Below are positions 1 through 8,924 of a stretch of 64,000 nucleotides of DNA, in pieces. The notes below the pieces were generated by a model, which saw only the letters and a list, made by a program, of their open reading frames with translations, ran no database searches and had not been told where the DNA came from. A program made the position numbers and the translations under genes. Location of the stretch: positions 17,626 through 81,625 of the forward strand of contig DAINRU010000007.1 in the NCBI GenBank assembly GCA_036741695.1, written 5' to 3'. The number at the start of each line of letters is the position of its first letter. Positions within the stretch are counted from its first letter, which is position 1. The stretch comes from JAFANK01 sp036741695 (GTDB lineage Bacteria > Vulcanimicrobiota > Vulcanimicrobiia > Eremiobacterales > Eremiobacteraceae).

Positions 1-304
1 GTGCGACGACCGCTGGCCCACCGTGCCCCGGTCCGCAGACGAAGATCATGTTGAGATCGCGCTTCTTGATGGCGCGGTTGAGATGCGTGTAGATGAAGTT
101 AAGTCCCGGGGTCGTCCCCCAGTGGCCGAGCAGCCGCGGCTTGATCTGCTCCGGCAGCAGCGGTTCCTTTAAGAGCGGATTGTGGTCGAGCAAATAGATC
201 TGGCCGACGGCGAGGTAATTGGCGGCTCGCCAGTATGCGTCGAGCAGCTGCAACTCGTCGGCTGAGAGCGCGGTTGTGCTGTGATCCGGGGTGCTCGTCG
301 TCAT
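1..304 (-). CDS. xfp: Phosphoketolase, N-terminal part (runs off the left edge)
   Basis: First 101 codons of a phosphoketolase, the thiamine-diphosphate enzyme that splits xylulose 5-phosphate or fructose 6-phosphate with phosphate into acetyl phosphate and an aldose phosphate. Seen: LDAYWRAANYL at residues 21-31, LLGHWGTTPGLNF at 58-70 and GPGHGGPA at 91-98, all hallmarks of the family's N-terminal ThDP domain. The ATG at 304 has AAGGA six bases upstream. About 700 further residues would lie outside the window, so completeness cannot be judged. The enzyme would give a short route from pentose phosphates to acetyl phosphate. Family assignment is firm; substrate preference is not readable here. 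Confidence 0.9.
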   Translation of the reverse strand, partial: MTTSTPDHSTTALSADELQLLDAYWRAANYLAVGQIYLLDHNPLLKEPLLPEQIKPRLLGHWGTTPGLNFIYTHLNRAIKKRDLNMIFVCGPGHGGPAVVA

Positions 305-363
305 CGCGCGTCCTTCGCTCCCGACGTCATGCCACGCATATGTGGCCCGTGCTACGGATATTT

Positions 364-388
364 GTAGCAACGGACCTCTAGGTCCGTT
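364..388. repeat. Interspersed palindrome, copy 1
   Basis: Copy of the 25-base element GTAGCAACGGACC(T)TTAGGTCCGTT. The inner arms AACGGACC and GGTCCGTT pair. This copy has CTCTAG in the centre. Confidence 0.85.
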
Positions 389-417
389 AATGGCTATTTG
401 ACGAAAGCGGGCCTCTT

Positions 418-442
418 GTAGCAACGGACCTTTAGGTCCGTT
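418..442. repeat. Interspersed palindrome, copy 2
   Basis: Exact consensus copy, in the same orientation as copy 1 and 29 bases after it. It ends just before the reductase gene and covers the place where its Shine-Dalgarno sequence would be expected. Confidence 0.9.
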
Positions 443-459
443 TATTGAACGACCCCATC

Positions 460-1353
460 ATGATCGGCAACGTCGGCCTCATCGGCACAGGCGCGATGGG
501 CGAACCTATGGGCGAGTCGCTCCTGCGGGCCGGCCTTTCACTACGGGTCTGCGCCCACCACAATCGCGCAGGCGTCGAGCGCTTGGTCGCATTGGGTGCC
601 ATCGAGAACGCCACTCCGGCCGACGTCGCAGCAGGAAGCGATCTGGTCATCACCATGGTCCCGGATGCTCCGCAGGTGGAGGAAGCGATATTTGCTCCCA
701 CCGGCGCCGCCACCGGCATGAAGCCGGGTGGAACGATCGTCGACATGTCGACCATCTCGCCTGTGGCATCGCGTTCTTTTCATCAACGTCTGGCCGAACG
801 GGGGCTGCACATGCTCGATGCGCCCGTCTCGGGAGGCCCCGCGCGCGCCAAGAGCGGCGACCTCACGATCATGGCCGGCGGCGAGGCTGAGACCTTCACG
901 CGCTGCGAGCCGGTGCTGCGCGCGCTCGGCAAGCCGACGCTTGTCGGTCCGGCAGGGATGGGCGAGACGTTCAAGCTCGTCAACCAGATCATCATCTCAG
1001 GGGTCATGATCGCCGACGTCGAGGGGCTCGTCTTCGCGAAGAAGGCGGGAGCCGACATCGCGCTCTTGCGCCAGGTACTCGGCACGGCGACGGCATCGAA
1101 TTATCTGCTCGACACGTGGTTGCCCAAAGCATGGTTGGAGGACCACCACCGAGGCGGCTTCGCGCTCGACCTCTTGCGTAAGGATCTTCGCGCGGCGCTC
1201 GAAGCCGCGCAAGCGCTCGGGGCGCCATTGACCGCCTCGACGCTCGCCTACGACCTCTACACCAAAGCCTCGGCGGCCGGCCATGGCGGCGAGGACTACA
1301 GCGCGGTGGCCGACGTGTACGAAAACGCTGCCGGCACGCGCGTGGCGGATTGA
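460..1353 (+). CDS. NAD(P)-dependent 3-hydroxyacid dehydrogenase (3-hydroxyisobutyrate dehydrogenase / tartronate semialdehyde reductase family)
   Basis: Cytosolic beta-hydroxyacid dehydrogenase of 297 residues, the family's usual size. Seen: Rossmann motif GLIGTGAMG at the N terminus, substrate loop DAPVSGGPARAKSGDL near residue 120, catalytic-lysine segment GMGETFKLVNQ near 170 and the C-terminal GFALDLLRKDL helix. These place it with GarR/MmsB enzymes that interconvert a short hydroxyacid and its semialdehyde; the exact substrate is open. I start at ATG 460 because the protein then begins MIGNVGLIG, as in relatives. A TTG at 445 is in frame but lies next to the palindromic repeat. It heads a five-gene forward operon with a binding protein, two alcohol dehydrogenases and a cupin. 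Confidence 0.88.
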   Translation: MIGNVGLIGTGAMGEPMGESLLRAGLSLRVCAHHNRAGVERLVALGAIENATPADVAAGSDLVITMVPDAPQVEEAIFAPTGAATGMKPGGTIVDMSTISPVASRSFHQRLAERGLHMLDAPVSGGPARAKSGDLTIMAGGEAETFTRCEPVLRALGKPTLVGPAGMGETFKLVNQIIISGVMIADVEGLVFAKKAGADIALLRQVLGTATASNYLLDTWLPKAWLEDHHRGGFALDLLRKDLRAALEAAQALGAPLTASTLAYDLYTKASAAGHGGEDYSAVADVYENAAGTRVAD

Positions 1354-1369
1354 TGAGGAGCCGCGGCAG

Positions 1370-3031
1370 ATGAGGCCTGAATCACGGTCTGCGGCGGCGC
1401 GCGCATGTGTCGCTTGCATCGCTGTCACCGTCGCCTTGACGGCGATAGGCTGCACGAAGATCTCGACGCAGACGAGCGTCGCCCATAAGGGCAACCCATG
1501 GACGATCCACGGGGTCTTCCGGGCCGCTGATATCGCCGAGCCTGATAATCTCAATCCGATGGTGGGCAACCAGCAGGCCGAGGTCGATCTGGCCATGTTC
1601 TGGGGCGCATGGATGTTCCGGGTGAACGATCGCAACGAATGGGTGCCCGAGCTCGCCGTCGAGGTGCCGACGGTGACCAACGGCGGGATTAGTCGCGATG
1701 GGCTTTCGATCACCTATCATCTGCGCAAAGGCGTCAAGTGGCATGATGGCGCGCCGTTCTCGGCAGACGACGTCATCTACTCGTGGCAACAGGTGATGAA
1801 CCCGAAGAACAACGTCGGGGGCCGTGTGGGCTTCGACGACATCGCGCGAATCGATCGCAAGGACGATTACACAATTGTCGTGCACCTGCGCGCACCGTAC
1901 GCGCCGTTCATCGCCGCCTTCTTTTCGTTTAGCGGCACTCCTATGTGCATCATCCCCAAGCACCTGCTCTCCCAGTACGCTGATATCAACCATGTGCCGT
2001 ACAACAACCATCCGATCGGCACTGGCCCGTTCAAGGTCGACAGCTATGAAAAAGGCGTCATGATCAAGTTCGTCGCCAACCCCGACTACTTCCGGGGGCC
2101 GCCAAAGCTCAAGGAGATCGATTGGCGCTTCATGCCCGACTCCAACACGATTGTGACGCAGCTGCAGACGCACGAGCTTGACGCCTGGCCGGAGGCGGTC
2201 GCGGAATATCTCCCCACGCTGCTTACCATCCCCGGGATCACCGTCTACCGCACGCCGTTCACCGCCTACACGTACCTGGGTTTCAACATGCACCGGCCGG
2301 CACTCGCGGATAAGATCGTCCGCCAGGCACTGGCCTATGCGGTCGATCGCGAGACGATCCGTACCAAGGTCTACCACGGCAATCCGATCCCCGGCAACTC
2401 CGACCAGCCGTCATTTCTGTGGGCGCACAATCCAAACGTGAAGCCCTATCCCTACGAACCGGCGCTCGCCGCCCACATGCTGGACACCGACGGCTGGAAG
2501 CTCGGCCCGGATGGATTCCGCTACAAGAACGGCGAGCGTCTGCAAGTGCAGATCGCGACGACGCCCGGCGGTAGCGGCGCGCCGCAGCTCATCATCGTAC
2601 AGGACTGGCAGCACATCGGCGTGGATGCGTCGGTGAAGATCTATGCGGCGCCGATCTACTTCGCTACCTACGGACAAGGCGGCATCGTCCAGACAGGGAA
2701 ATTCGACGTGGTGTTCTTGGGCTGGGCCAATGGGATCGACCCCGACGATTCGACGAACTGGATGTGCGACCAGATCCCGCCGACCGGCCAGAACACCGAA
2801 TACTTCTGCAGCCACGAGCTCGACGCACTAGAGAAAACGGCACTCACCTCCTACGATCAGAAGACGCGAAGGGCAGCCTACTACAAGATCCAGGATATCC
2901 TCGCCGATGAAGAGCCGGCCGTGATCATGTACTACACGCGCCGCGTCGGCGCGATCAATAGCGATCTCAAGAACTACAAGCCGTCTCACGCGGTGAGCAC
3001 GTTTTGGAATCCGTGGGAGTGGGAGATCTGA
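1370..3031 (+). CDS. Oligopeptide/dipeptide-type ABC transporter substrate-binding lipoprotein
   Basis: Family 5 extracellular solute-binding protein (DppA/OppA type), 553 residues. Seen: a basic N terminus, a hydrophobic stretch and lipobox TAIGC near residue 30, so it is an anchored lipoprotein. The family signature follows (EPDNLNPM, then YHLRKGVKWHDGAPFSADDV), and the C terminus holds LGWANGIDPDD and the usual YYKIQDILADEEP segment. The ATG at 1370 follows GAGGAG at 1355-1360. No permease or ATPase gene is adjacent, so it must share a transporter encoded elsewhere. Such proteins bind peptides, but also opines and sugar oligomers, and the oxidoreductase neighbours suggest a catabolic substrate rather than a peptide. 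That last point is inference. Confidence 0.88.
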   Translation: MRPESRSAAARACVACIAVTVALTAIGCTKISTQTSVAHKGNPWTIHGVFRAADIAEPDNLNPMVGNQQAEVDLAMFWGAWMFRVNDRNEWVPELAVEVPTVTNGGISRDGLSITYHLRKGVKWHDGAPFSADDVIYSWQQVMNPKNNVGGRVGFDDIARIDRKDDYTIVVHLRAPYAPFIAAFFSFSGTPMCIIPKHLLSQYADINHVPYNNHPIGTGPFKVDSYEKGVMIKFVANPDYFRGPPKLKEIDWRFMPDSNTIVTQLQTHELDAWPEAVAEYLPTLLTIPGITVYRTPFTAYTYLGFNMHRPALADKIVRQALAYAVDRETIRTKVYHGNPIPGNSDQPSFLWAHNPNVKPYPYEPALAAHMLDTDGWKLGPDGFRYKNGERLQVQIATTPGGSGAPQLIIVQDWQHIGVDASVKIYAAPIYFATYGQGGIVQTGKFDVVFLGWANGIDPDDSTNWMCDQIPPTGQNTEYFCSHELDALEKTALTSYDQKTRRAAYYKIQDILADEEPAVIMYYTRRVGAINSDLKNYKPSHAVSTFWNPWEWEI

Positions 3032-3034
3032 CCC

Positions 3035-4078
3035 GTGCACCAGGCCGTGCTCACAAGCCCCAAGACGCTCAGCTGGCACGACGGGCCGACGCCGCAACCC
3101 GGTGCCGGCGAGGTGGTGGTCAAGATCCGGGCGGCGTTGACCTGCGGTACGGATCTGAAGACCTACAGGCGTGGACATCCCAAACTCGCCTTCGGCCCGT
3201 TCGGCCACGAGGCGTCGGGTGACGTCGTAGCCGTGGGGCCGGGTGTCGGCGCCGTGCAGCCGGGCGAGGCGGTCATGTGGGTGCAGACCGCGCCCTGCGG
3301 CCGCTGTGCCCGCTGTCTGACGGGGCATGAAAATCTCTGCGACCATCTTACGGACGAGATGGCGTTCGGGGCCTATGCGGACTTCCTCCGCCTGCCCGCC
3401 CACGTCGTGGCGCGCAATCTCTTCGCCAAACCGCAAGCTTTGAGCTATATCGAAGCCGCGTTTTTGGAGCCTTTCTCGTGCGTCGTCCACGGCTGGAACG
3501 CGCTACGCCGCGCCGATGCGCGTAACCCGTTGCCGTCCTCGGTCGCCATCGTCGGCGCCGGAAGCATCGGTCTCTTGCATCTCGTCTACGCGCGTCAGCT
3601 GCGCACCCCGGCAACCGTGTTCGCGCGGAGCAAGAACCGGCTCAGCCTCGCCGGCAAGCTCGGCGCGCAGGCGACTATCGTGGCCGACTTCGACTCGTTG
3701 CCCGCCCACCTGTCCGGATCGTTCCCAGCGGTGATCGAATGCGGCGGCACGCCCGAGTCGTGGCAAGAGGCGGTTCGCCTGGCCGCTCCAGGCGGCCGGG
3801 TGCTCGCCTTCAGCGGCTTGCCCAAGGGCACGCACGTGCCCCTCGACGCCACGCGCCTGCACTATGAGGAGCTCACGATCCTGGGAAGTTTCCACTTCAC
3901 ACCGGCTGACGTACGCGAAGCGCGCGATATGCTCGTGACCGGTTGCGTGCCGGCTCGCGAGCTCATCTCGGACGTCATGTCCTTGTCGTCGCTCGCGCAG
4001 GCCTTCGAGCATCTCGATAATCGTGAAGGTTTCAAGTACGCGCTCATCCCCGGGCCCGACGCCCCCACCTGGGTCTGA
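3035..4078 (+). CDS. Zinc-dependent medium-chain alcohol dehydrogenase
   Basis: Medium-chain dehydrogenase/reductase of 347 residues. Seen: catalytic-zinc ligands in TCGTD and FGHEASGDV, the structural-zinc cysteines in CGRCARC plus a later Cys in ENLCDH, and the nucleotide-binding AIVGAGSIGLLHL near residue 170. It belongs with the sorbitol/threonine/galactitol-1-phosphate dehydrogenases; the precise polyol cannot be told. Start is GTG at 3035 with GGGAG about ten bases upstream, only 3 bases after the binding-protein stop. It is followed one base later by a second dehydrogenase of the same superfamily that is clearly different in sequence, so the pair probably catalyses two steps or forms a mixed complex. 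Confidence 0.88.
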   Translation: MHQAVLTSPKTLSWHDGPTPQPGAGEVVVKIRAALTCGTDLKTYRRGHPKLAFGPFGHEASGDVVAVGPGVGAVQPGEAVMWVQTAPCGRCARCLTGHENLCDHLTDEMAFGAYADFLRLPAHVVARNLFAKPQALSYIEAAFLEPFSCVVHGWNALRRADARNPLPSSVAIVGAGSIGLLHLVYARQLRTPATVFARSKNRLSLAGKLGAQATIVADFDSLPAHLSGSFPAVIECGGTPESWQEAVRLAAPGGRVLAFSGLPKGTHVPLDATRLHYEELTILGSFHFTPADVREARDMLVTGCVPARELISDVMSLSSLAQAFEHLDNREGFKYALIPGPDAPTWV

Positions 4079-4079
4079 C

Positions 4080-5153
4080 ATGAGCGATGCGATGCCGAGC
4101 TCGACGCGGGCCGCCGTGTATGAAGGCGGCGGACGGATCGCAGTGCGTGACCTGCCGATCGCGCCGCCGGATCGCGGCGAGCTGCTGGTGCGCGTGAACG
4201 CGTGTGGTCTGTGCGCGAGCGAAGCACTCGTGTGGTACGCCGACGGCAAGGCGCCGTTCGTGCTGGGCCACGAGCCGGTCGCCGAGATCGTCGCCTGCGG
4301 CACAGGCGCGATGCCCGCCCGTGACGGGGCGCCGTTTTCCGTGGGCGAACGGGTCTTTGTCCATCATCACGCACCGTGCATGACCTGCCGGCGCTGCCGC
4401 CGCGGCGACTACGTCCAATGCACCACCTGGCGTGCGACGCGGCTCGATCCTGGGGCGCTTGCCCAGTTCGCGCGTGTGCCCGCAGAGAACGTCCGTCATG
4501 ACGTGCTGCGCGTCCCCGACAGCCTGAGCGACGACACAGCCACGCTCATCGAACCACTCGCCACCGTGGTCAAATCGGTCCGCCGCTCGCGCATGGGCGC
4601 TGGCGACCGCGTGCTCGTCCTTGGGCTGGGAGCGATGGGCATGATGCACATGCTCGTGGCGCGCGAGCGCGGCTCCGCGCTCGTCATCGGCGCGGACCGC
4701 GTGACATCGCGGCTCGAGCGTGCTCAAGCCTTCGGCGCGAGCCTTGCCCTAGACGTGGACCAGGCTCCCCTCGGCGATCAGGTGCGTGGGGCGACCGGCG
4801 GCGATGGAGCCGAGATCGTCTTCGTGACGCCGGGATCTCGTGCAGCGCTTGAGAGCGCGGCGGACTGCGTGGCCCCCGGAGGGACGCTCGTCGCCTTCAC
4901 GCCGCTGCCACCGGGCGAGCTGTGGCCGCTGCATCAAAACGATCTGTTCTTCAAAGACATCACGATCGTGATGAGCTATTCGGCCGGACCGGACGACACG
5001 CGCGAAGCCCTCGAGCTTCTCTCTCATGGGCTTGCCGTCGAGGGGCTCTTCACGCATCGCTTCGGGCTGGAGCAGGCGGCACAGGCCTATGCGATGGTGA
5101 AGAACCCCGAGGCCGCGCTGAAGGTCATCGTGTATCCGAACAAGGCGCCATGA
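4080..5153 (+). CDS. Zinc-dependent medium-chain alcohol dehydrogenase, second copy
   Basis: 357-residue medium-chain dehydrogenase. Seen: NACGLCASE and LGHEPVAE for the catalytic zinc, HHHAPCMTCRRCRRGDYVQC for the structural zinc, and the Rossmann stretch VLVLGLGAMGMMHM near residue 180. The ATG begins one base after the stop of the preceding dehydrogenase. The two share fold and motif order but differ enough that a recent duplication is unlikely. Its last codons overlap the ATG of the cupin gene (ATGA), so the two are translationally coupled. Substrate unknown; threonine- or sorbitol-dehydrogenase-like. Confidence 0.87.
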   Translation: MSDAMPSSTRAAVYEGGGRIAVRDLPIAPPDRGELLVRVNACGLCASEALVWYADGKAPFVLGHEPVAEIVACGTGAMPARDGAPFSVGERVFVHHHAPCMTCRRCRRGDYVQCTTWRATRLDPGALAQFARVPAENVRHDVLRVPDSLSDDTATLIEPLATVVKSVRRSRMGAGDRVLVLGLGAMGMMHMLVARERGSALVIGADRVTSRLERAQAFGASLALDVDQAPLGDQVRGATGGDGAEIVFVTPGSRAALESAADCVAPGGTLVAFTPLPPGELWPLHQNDLFFKDITIVMSYSAGPDDTREALELLSHGLAVEGLFTHRFGLEQAAQAYAMVKNPEAALKVIVYPNKAP

Positions 5154-5605
5154 AACGAAAATTCGATCCGAAAGCCTTCGCCTGGTCGGGCGTATCGCCG
5201 ACCAGCTACGCCGACGAGCATTCCGACGCCCGTGGCCGCTCGTGGCGTGGCACGACCCGCCACATCATCAAGGGCAGAGAGGACGGAGGACGCTTCGATG
5301 TCCGCTACTTCGAAGTCGCACGCGGCGGCTACACGAGCCTCGAGTGCCACGAGCACATCCATTCAGTGGTGTGCGTGCGCGGCGCGGGGTATGCGATCGT
5401 CGGCACGGACTCCCACGATGTCGGCGCGTTCGACCACGTCCTCGTCCCCGCGAACACCCCGCATCAGTTCGTCAATGCGGGTGAAGAGCCGTTCGGGTTT
5501 TTGTGCATCGTCGACGCAGAACGCGACCGCCCGCGCGCGCTGACGCCCGAAGAACTCGCTGCGTTGCGCGCCTCGCCCAACGTCGCGTCTAAGATCCGTA
5601 TGTAG
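5150..5605 (+). CDS. Single-domain cupin protein
   Basis: 151-residue protein with a cupin-2 fold. Seen: the first metal motif around LECHEHIHSVVCVRG (residues about 63-77) and the second around VPANTPHQFVNAG, with the usual His and Glu ligands. Cupins of this size act as small metal-dependent isomerases, dioxygenases or sugar-acid-binding proteins. The ATG overlaps the previous stop (ATGA), so it is the last gene of the operon that starts at 460. Just past its stop lies a copy of the interspersed palindrome, which may mark the transcript end. Reaction unknown. Confidence 0.82.
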   Translation: MKRKFDPKAFAWSGVSPTSYADEHSDARGRSWRGTTRHIIKGREDGGRFDVRYFEVARGGYTSLECHEHIHSVVCVRGAGYAIVGTDSHDVGAFDHVLVPANTPHQFVNAGEEPFGFLCIVDAERDRPRALTPEELAALRASPNVASKIRM

Positions 5606-5626
5606 CAACGGATCTTTAGATCCGTT
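5602..5626. repeat. Interspersed palindrome, copy 3 (compensated variant)
   Basis: Variant AACGGATCTTTAGATCCGTT. Both arms changed (C to T on one side, G to A on the other), so the stem still pairs. It overlaps the cupin stop codon region, in the convergent gap before the helicase gene. Confidence 0.88.
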
Positions 5627-5642
5627 TGACTTCCAGGCGTTT

Positions 5643-5667
5643 GCAGCAACGGACCTTTAGGTCCGTT
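5643..5667. repeat. Interspersed palindrome, copy 4
   Basis: Consensus palindrome with GCAGC instead of GTAGC at its start. Its last base is part of the stop codon of the helicase-nuclease gene on the minus strand, and a partial arm (AAGTCCGTTT) follows inside the final codons of that gene. Confidence 0.88.
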
Positions 5668-8600
5668 CAAGTCCGTTTCGCTTTCTTGAAGTCCATGCAT
5701 GGCGCCGCACGATACCCGCACGTGCCGCACCACGCGCCGGCCTTGGGCTGCACATCACGGGCGAGCAGACCATTGCGGACGCGGACGATCGTCGAGTGCA
5801 GCTCGTCGTCTGAGACCGTAGCGACCGGCTCGAGGGAGAACGTGTCATCCTCGATGCGGCCCACCAGGCAGCGCTCGACGTCGAGGCCGTAGACGCGCCT
5901 GGCCGCCGCCGCATACAGGGCAAGCTGCAGCTCGACGCGTGCGCCGCGCACGCCGCCCGTCTTGTAGTCCACAAGACAGACCTGTCCGGCGTGGTCTCGC
6001 GCGAGCAAGTCGAGATATCCGTAGACGAGCAGCGGACTGCCTTCGGTCCCGAAATCGAGGGTGAACGGCGCCTCCACATGCAGTGGCATCCAGTTCGCGA
6101 ATTCGCGTTCGATGCGTGCGAGCGCTCGCGCTGCGGTCCGTGCCTGAGACGCCGCGGGCGAAAGAGCGAGAACAGACGCGGCCAGACCGATGAGGTCGTC
6201 TGCTGAGCGCGCCTCAGCGCCGGATACCCGCGACACAGCCCATAGCTCGAGCGCCTTGTGCAAGACCTCGCCGTAGTCGCCCGAGCGCAGCAGCGAGTCA
6301 TCGGCAGACAGGTCGCGAGATTCGAGCTCATCCCAGCCGCGCCGCGCGCGGTGCCGCCGCTCGGCGGTTCCCACCTCAGGCACGCGCAGGATCGTGCGGT
6401 ATGTCGCGCGCCGAGGACACTGCTCGAAGGCGGCGATGAGCGAGTACGACAAGGGGGTCCCATATTTGGTCGCGACCGCCGTGGGCGCCGCAGCAACGCC
6501 GGCCGCACGCCGCGGCGCGGGCGCAGGTGAGACGAAAACGGGGCCGTTCGCGCGCGGAACGCGCTCGTCGGGCACCCAGGCGCGCTCTTCCAGCCACTGG
6601 TAGATGCGCTTCAGGTACTTGTTCAGCGAGCCAAGCGGGTTCTGTTTGGACGGCTTGTTGCGCAGACCGCTGACGAAGACGCGGTCGCGAGCGCGCGTCA
6701 GCGCGACGTAGAGCAGGCGCCACTCCTCCGCATCGGCCTCGTCATCGTCTTCCTCACCGCCGTCGGTGTCGCCATCCTTGCGGGGCACGATGCCGTGCTC
6801 GTCGGCTCCTTCGTTGACAGCTTCGAAGTGGAACGGCCGAGAACCATCCGCTCCTTCGGCGTAGAGCAGCGCGCCGTCGGTATCCACGCTCAGACGAGCC
6901 TTCGCACGCAGCGCGGGCCAAACGCTGAGCACGAAGACGACCGGCCACTCGAGACCCTTCGCCGAATGGATGGTGGAGATGGTGACCGCGTCGGACGAAG
7001 GAACATCAGCCTCACGTTCGTCGAAATCGATCACCTCGAGCTCGTCGATGAAGGCGACGAAATCGGCGGGATGCGCTCCCGGGTTATCCCGAGCGAACCC
7101 ACGCGCAAGCGCTTCGAGCTTCTCAAGGTTGGCGAGCGCCTGCCGTGCGCGCGCGTCGCGGCTCGTCTCGTGGTGCCGCCGCATCCCCGTGCGCTCGAAG
7201 ACGGCATCCAGCGCGCCGAGCAGCGGCAGCGCGGCGAATGCAGACAGATCGTCGAGCAGCTCGCGGAGCCTCTGCGCCGCGTCTCGAGCCGCGACGCCCG
7301 CATCGTCCTCGGCCGCGATGTCAGCCGTAAGCACGTGTCGGGCGAACGACGTCGCGTCGTGGGCGTCGCGTTGCGCCAGTCTCGCGACGGCCGCGTCATC
7401 GGCGCCGATGACGGCCGAGGCGAGTGCTCGCGCGACGGCATGCGAGTCGAACGGGTCGGCGAGCAAGCGCAACCAGGCCAAGGCATCGCGGATCTCCGGC
7501 GCATCGTAGAAGCCGACACCGCCGACGAGGCGGAACGGGATGCCGGCCGCCAGCAGCGCGTCGGTCACCGGTCCGACGTTGGTCTTGGTCCGCGACAGGA
7601 TGGCGATGTGGCGGGGAGCGATGGGCTCGCGCACTCCCTGGCCTGTCTCCACAACCGCTCCGCCGGCGAGCAACGATCGGATGCGGCGCGCCACGGCCTT
7701 GGCCTCGAGCTTGCGCGCCTCGTCGAAGGGTAGGTAGCCAGTCGTGCCTGCGCCGTCGCTCGCGCTTGCGTCGTCGAGCCACACGCTCGAGACGTGGACG
7801 TTTTGCGCGCCCGCGCTGCCGCGCTGCGCGACGAGCGGCAGCGCGTTGGCGTGCGCGGGCAGCACCGCGTGATGCGCAAGATCGAGGATCTCTTGCAGCG
7901 AGCGCCGGTTCTCGAGCAGCGGGTACACGCTCGCCCGCGGCGCGTCTCTGAACGCCTGTACGTTGCCGGGATGAGCGCCGCGGAAACTGTAGATGCTCTG
8001 CAGCACGTCGCCCACCACCATGATGCGCTCGAGGCCGCTTCCGAAGAGCGCCTCCAAGAAGCGATGCTGGGCGCGATCCGTATCTTGGTACTCATCGACG
8101 ATGCAGCAGCGATAGCGCGCGCGCAGTTCGCCGCGCAGGGTCGCGTCGTTGCGAAGCATCACTTCAGCGCGCTCGAGGATATCGGCATAGGTCAAGACAT
8201 GACGGTCGGCGAGGCTATGGTCGAAGCGCTTGAAGATGTCCGTCACAGCCTCGACCCGCGCTTTCTCCTCGAGGGTCTGGCGCGCGAGCTCATCATCGGT
8301 GATCGTCGCTATGGACGCGTGGTCCTTGCCCCTATACCGTTTCGCATAGGGCCGGCGCAGCTCGCGATAGGTGACCGACGCGAAGCGGTCGGCGGCGGCG
8401 AGCGCGCGTTCGCGAAACCCGTCCACCGTCAATCCCCGTTCTTTAAGACTTTCGCGCAGCACGAAGAGCTGGCTGCGGATCTCATCGCGGTTGAACGGCC
8501 GCAGCGGAAAGCCGCTGTGCGCGGACCTCACGTCGTTCAAGAAGTCGTCGAAGGCGTTCTTGAACTCGACGCGAGCGTCGGCGTCCTCGATGACCGCGGT

Positions 8601-8924
8601 CTCCGGCGAGAGTCCGGCGTCGTAGAGATGCGACGATACGACGTTCCAGGCGAAGCCATGGAAGGTATGGCACTCGGGAGCGGTCTCGCCAAGGCGGCGC
8701 GCGATGCGCGCTCGTAGCTCCGCCGCGGCTTTGCGTCCGAAGGTGAGCAACAGGATCTGGTCAGCGCGGCAGACCTTGCGTTCCAAGAGCATCGCGACGC
8801 GCTCGACGATCGTGAAGGTCTTGCCCGTGCCGGCGCCTGCATGGACGACCGCCGGGTGCTCGATCGGATGGTCGACGACGGCACGCTGGGCAGGGGTGAG
8901 CTCGACCGGAGTGCGCTCGCTCAT
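5667..8924 (-). CDS. UvrD/PcrA-type helicase with C-terminal RecB-like Fe-S nuclease (AdnB-like)
   Basis: 1085-residue DNA helicase-nuclease. Seen in order: Walker A GAGTGKT near residue 28, DEYQDTD (motif II), GDVLQSIYSFRGAHPGN (III), TIHSAKGLEWP (V), YVALTRARDR (VI). The C-terminal PD-(D/E)XK nuclease follows, with GEVLHKALEL, GYLDLL and VDYKTGG and the LQLALYAAA helix. EQCPRRATY plus a terminal C-x2-C-x5-C (WCGTCGYRAAPC) would hold a 4Fe-4S cluster, as in AddB and Cas4. The ATG at 8924 overlaps the stop of the partner gene (ATGA). Two such full helicase-nucleases side by side match the AdnA/AdnB pair that resects double-strand breaks in mycobacteria. The reading frame ends inside a repeat copy. 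Confidence 0.85.
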   Translation of the reverse strand: MSERTPVELTPAQRAVVDHPIEHPAVVHAGAGTGKTFTIVERVAMLLERKVCRADQILLLTFGRKAAAELRARIARRLGETAPECHTFHGFAWNVVSSHLYDAGLSPETAVIEDADARVEFKNAFDDFLNDVRSAHSGFPLRPFNRDEIRSQLFVLRESLKERGLTVDGFRERALAAADRFASVTYRELRRPYAKRYRGKDHASIATITDDELARQTLEEKARVEAVTDIFKRFDHSLADRHVLTYADILERAEVMLRNDATLRGELRARYRCCIVDEYQDTDRAQHRFLEALFGSGLERIMVVGDVLQSIYSFRGAHPGNVQAFRDAPRASVYPLLENRRSLQEILDLAHHAVLPAHANALPLVAQRGSAGAQNVHVSSVWLDDASASDGAGTTGYLPFDEARKLEAKAVARRIRSLLAGGAVVETGQGVREPIAPRHIAILSRTKTNVGPVTDALLAAGIPFRLVGGVGFYDAPEIRDALAWLRLLADPFDSHAVARALASAVIGADDAAVARLAQRDAHDATSFARHVLTADIAAEDDAGVAARDAAQRLRELLDDLSAFAALPLLGALDAVFERTGMRRHHETSRDARARQALANLEKLEALARGFARDNPGAHPADFVAFIDELEVIDFDEREADVPSSDAVTISTIHSAKGLEWPVVFVLSVWPALRAKARLSVDTDGALLYAEGADGSRPFHFEAVNEGADEHGIVPRKDGDTDGGEEDDDEADAEEWRLLYVALTRARDRVFVSGLRNKPSKQNPLGSLNKYLKRIYQWLEERAWVPDERVPRANGPVFVSPAPAPRRAAGVAAAPTAVATKYGTPLSYSLIAAFEQCPRRATYRTILRVPEVGTAERRHRARRGWDELESRDLSADDSLLRSGDYGEVLHKALELWAVSRVSGAEARSADDLIGLAASVLALSPAASQARTAARALARIEREFANWMPLHVEAPFTLDFGTEGSPLLVYGYLDLLARDHAGQVCLVDYKTGGVRGARVELQLALYAAAARRVYGLDVERCLVGRIEDDTFSLEPVATVSDDELHSTIVRVRNGLLARDVQPKAGAWCGTCGYRAAPCMDFKKAKRT

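Noticed and set aside
364..442. Two palindromes 29 bases apart considered as a CRISPR start
   Set aside because: Only two units, the element is palindromic and scattered singly elsewhere, and no cas gene is present.
6795..7733. 312-codon plus-strand frame inside the helicase region
   Set aside because: Lies opposite intact helicase motifs and shows no recognisable domain.
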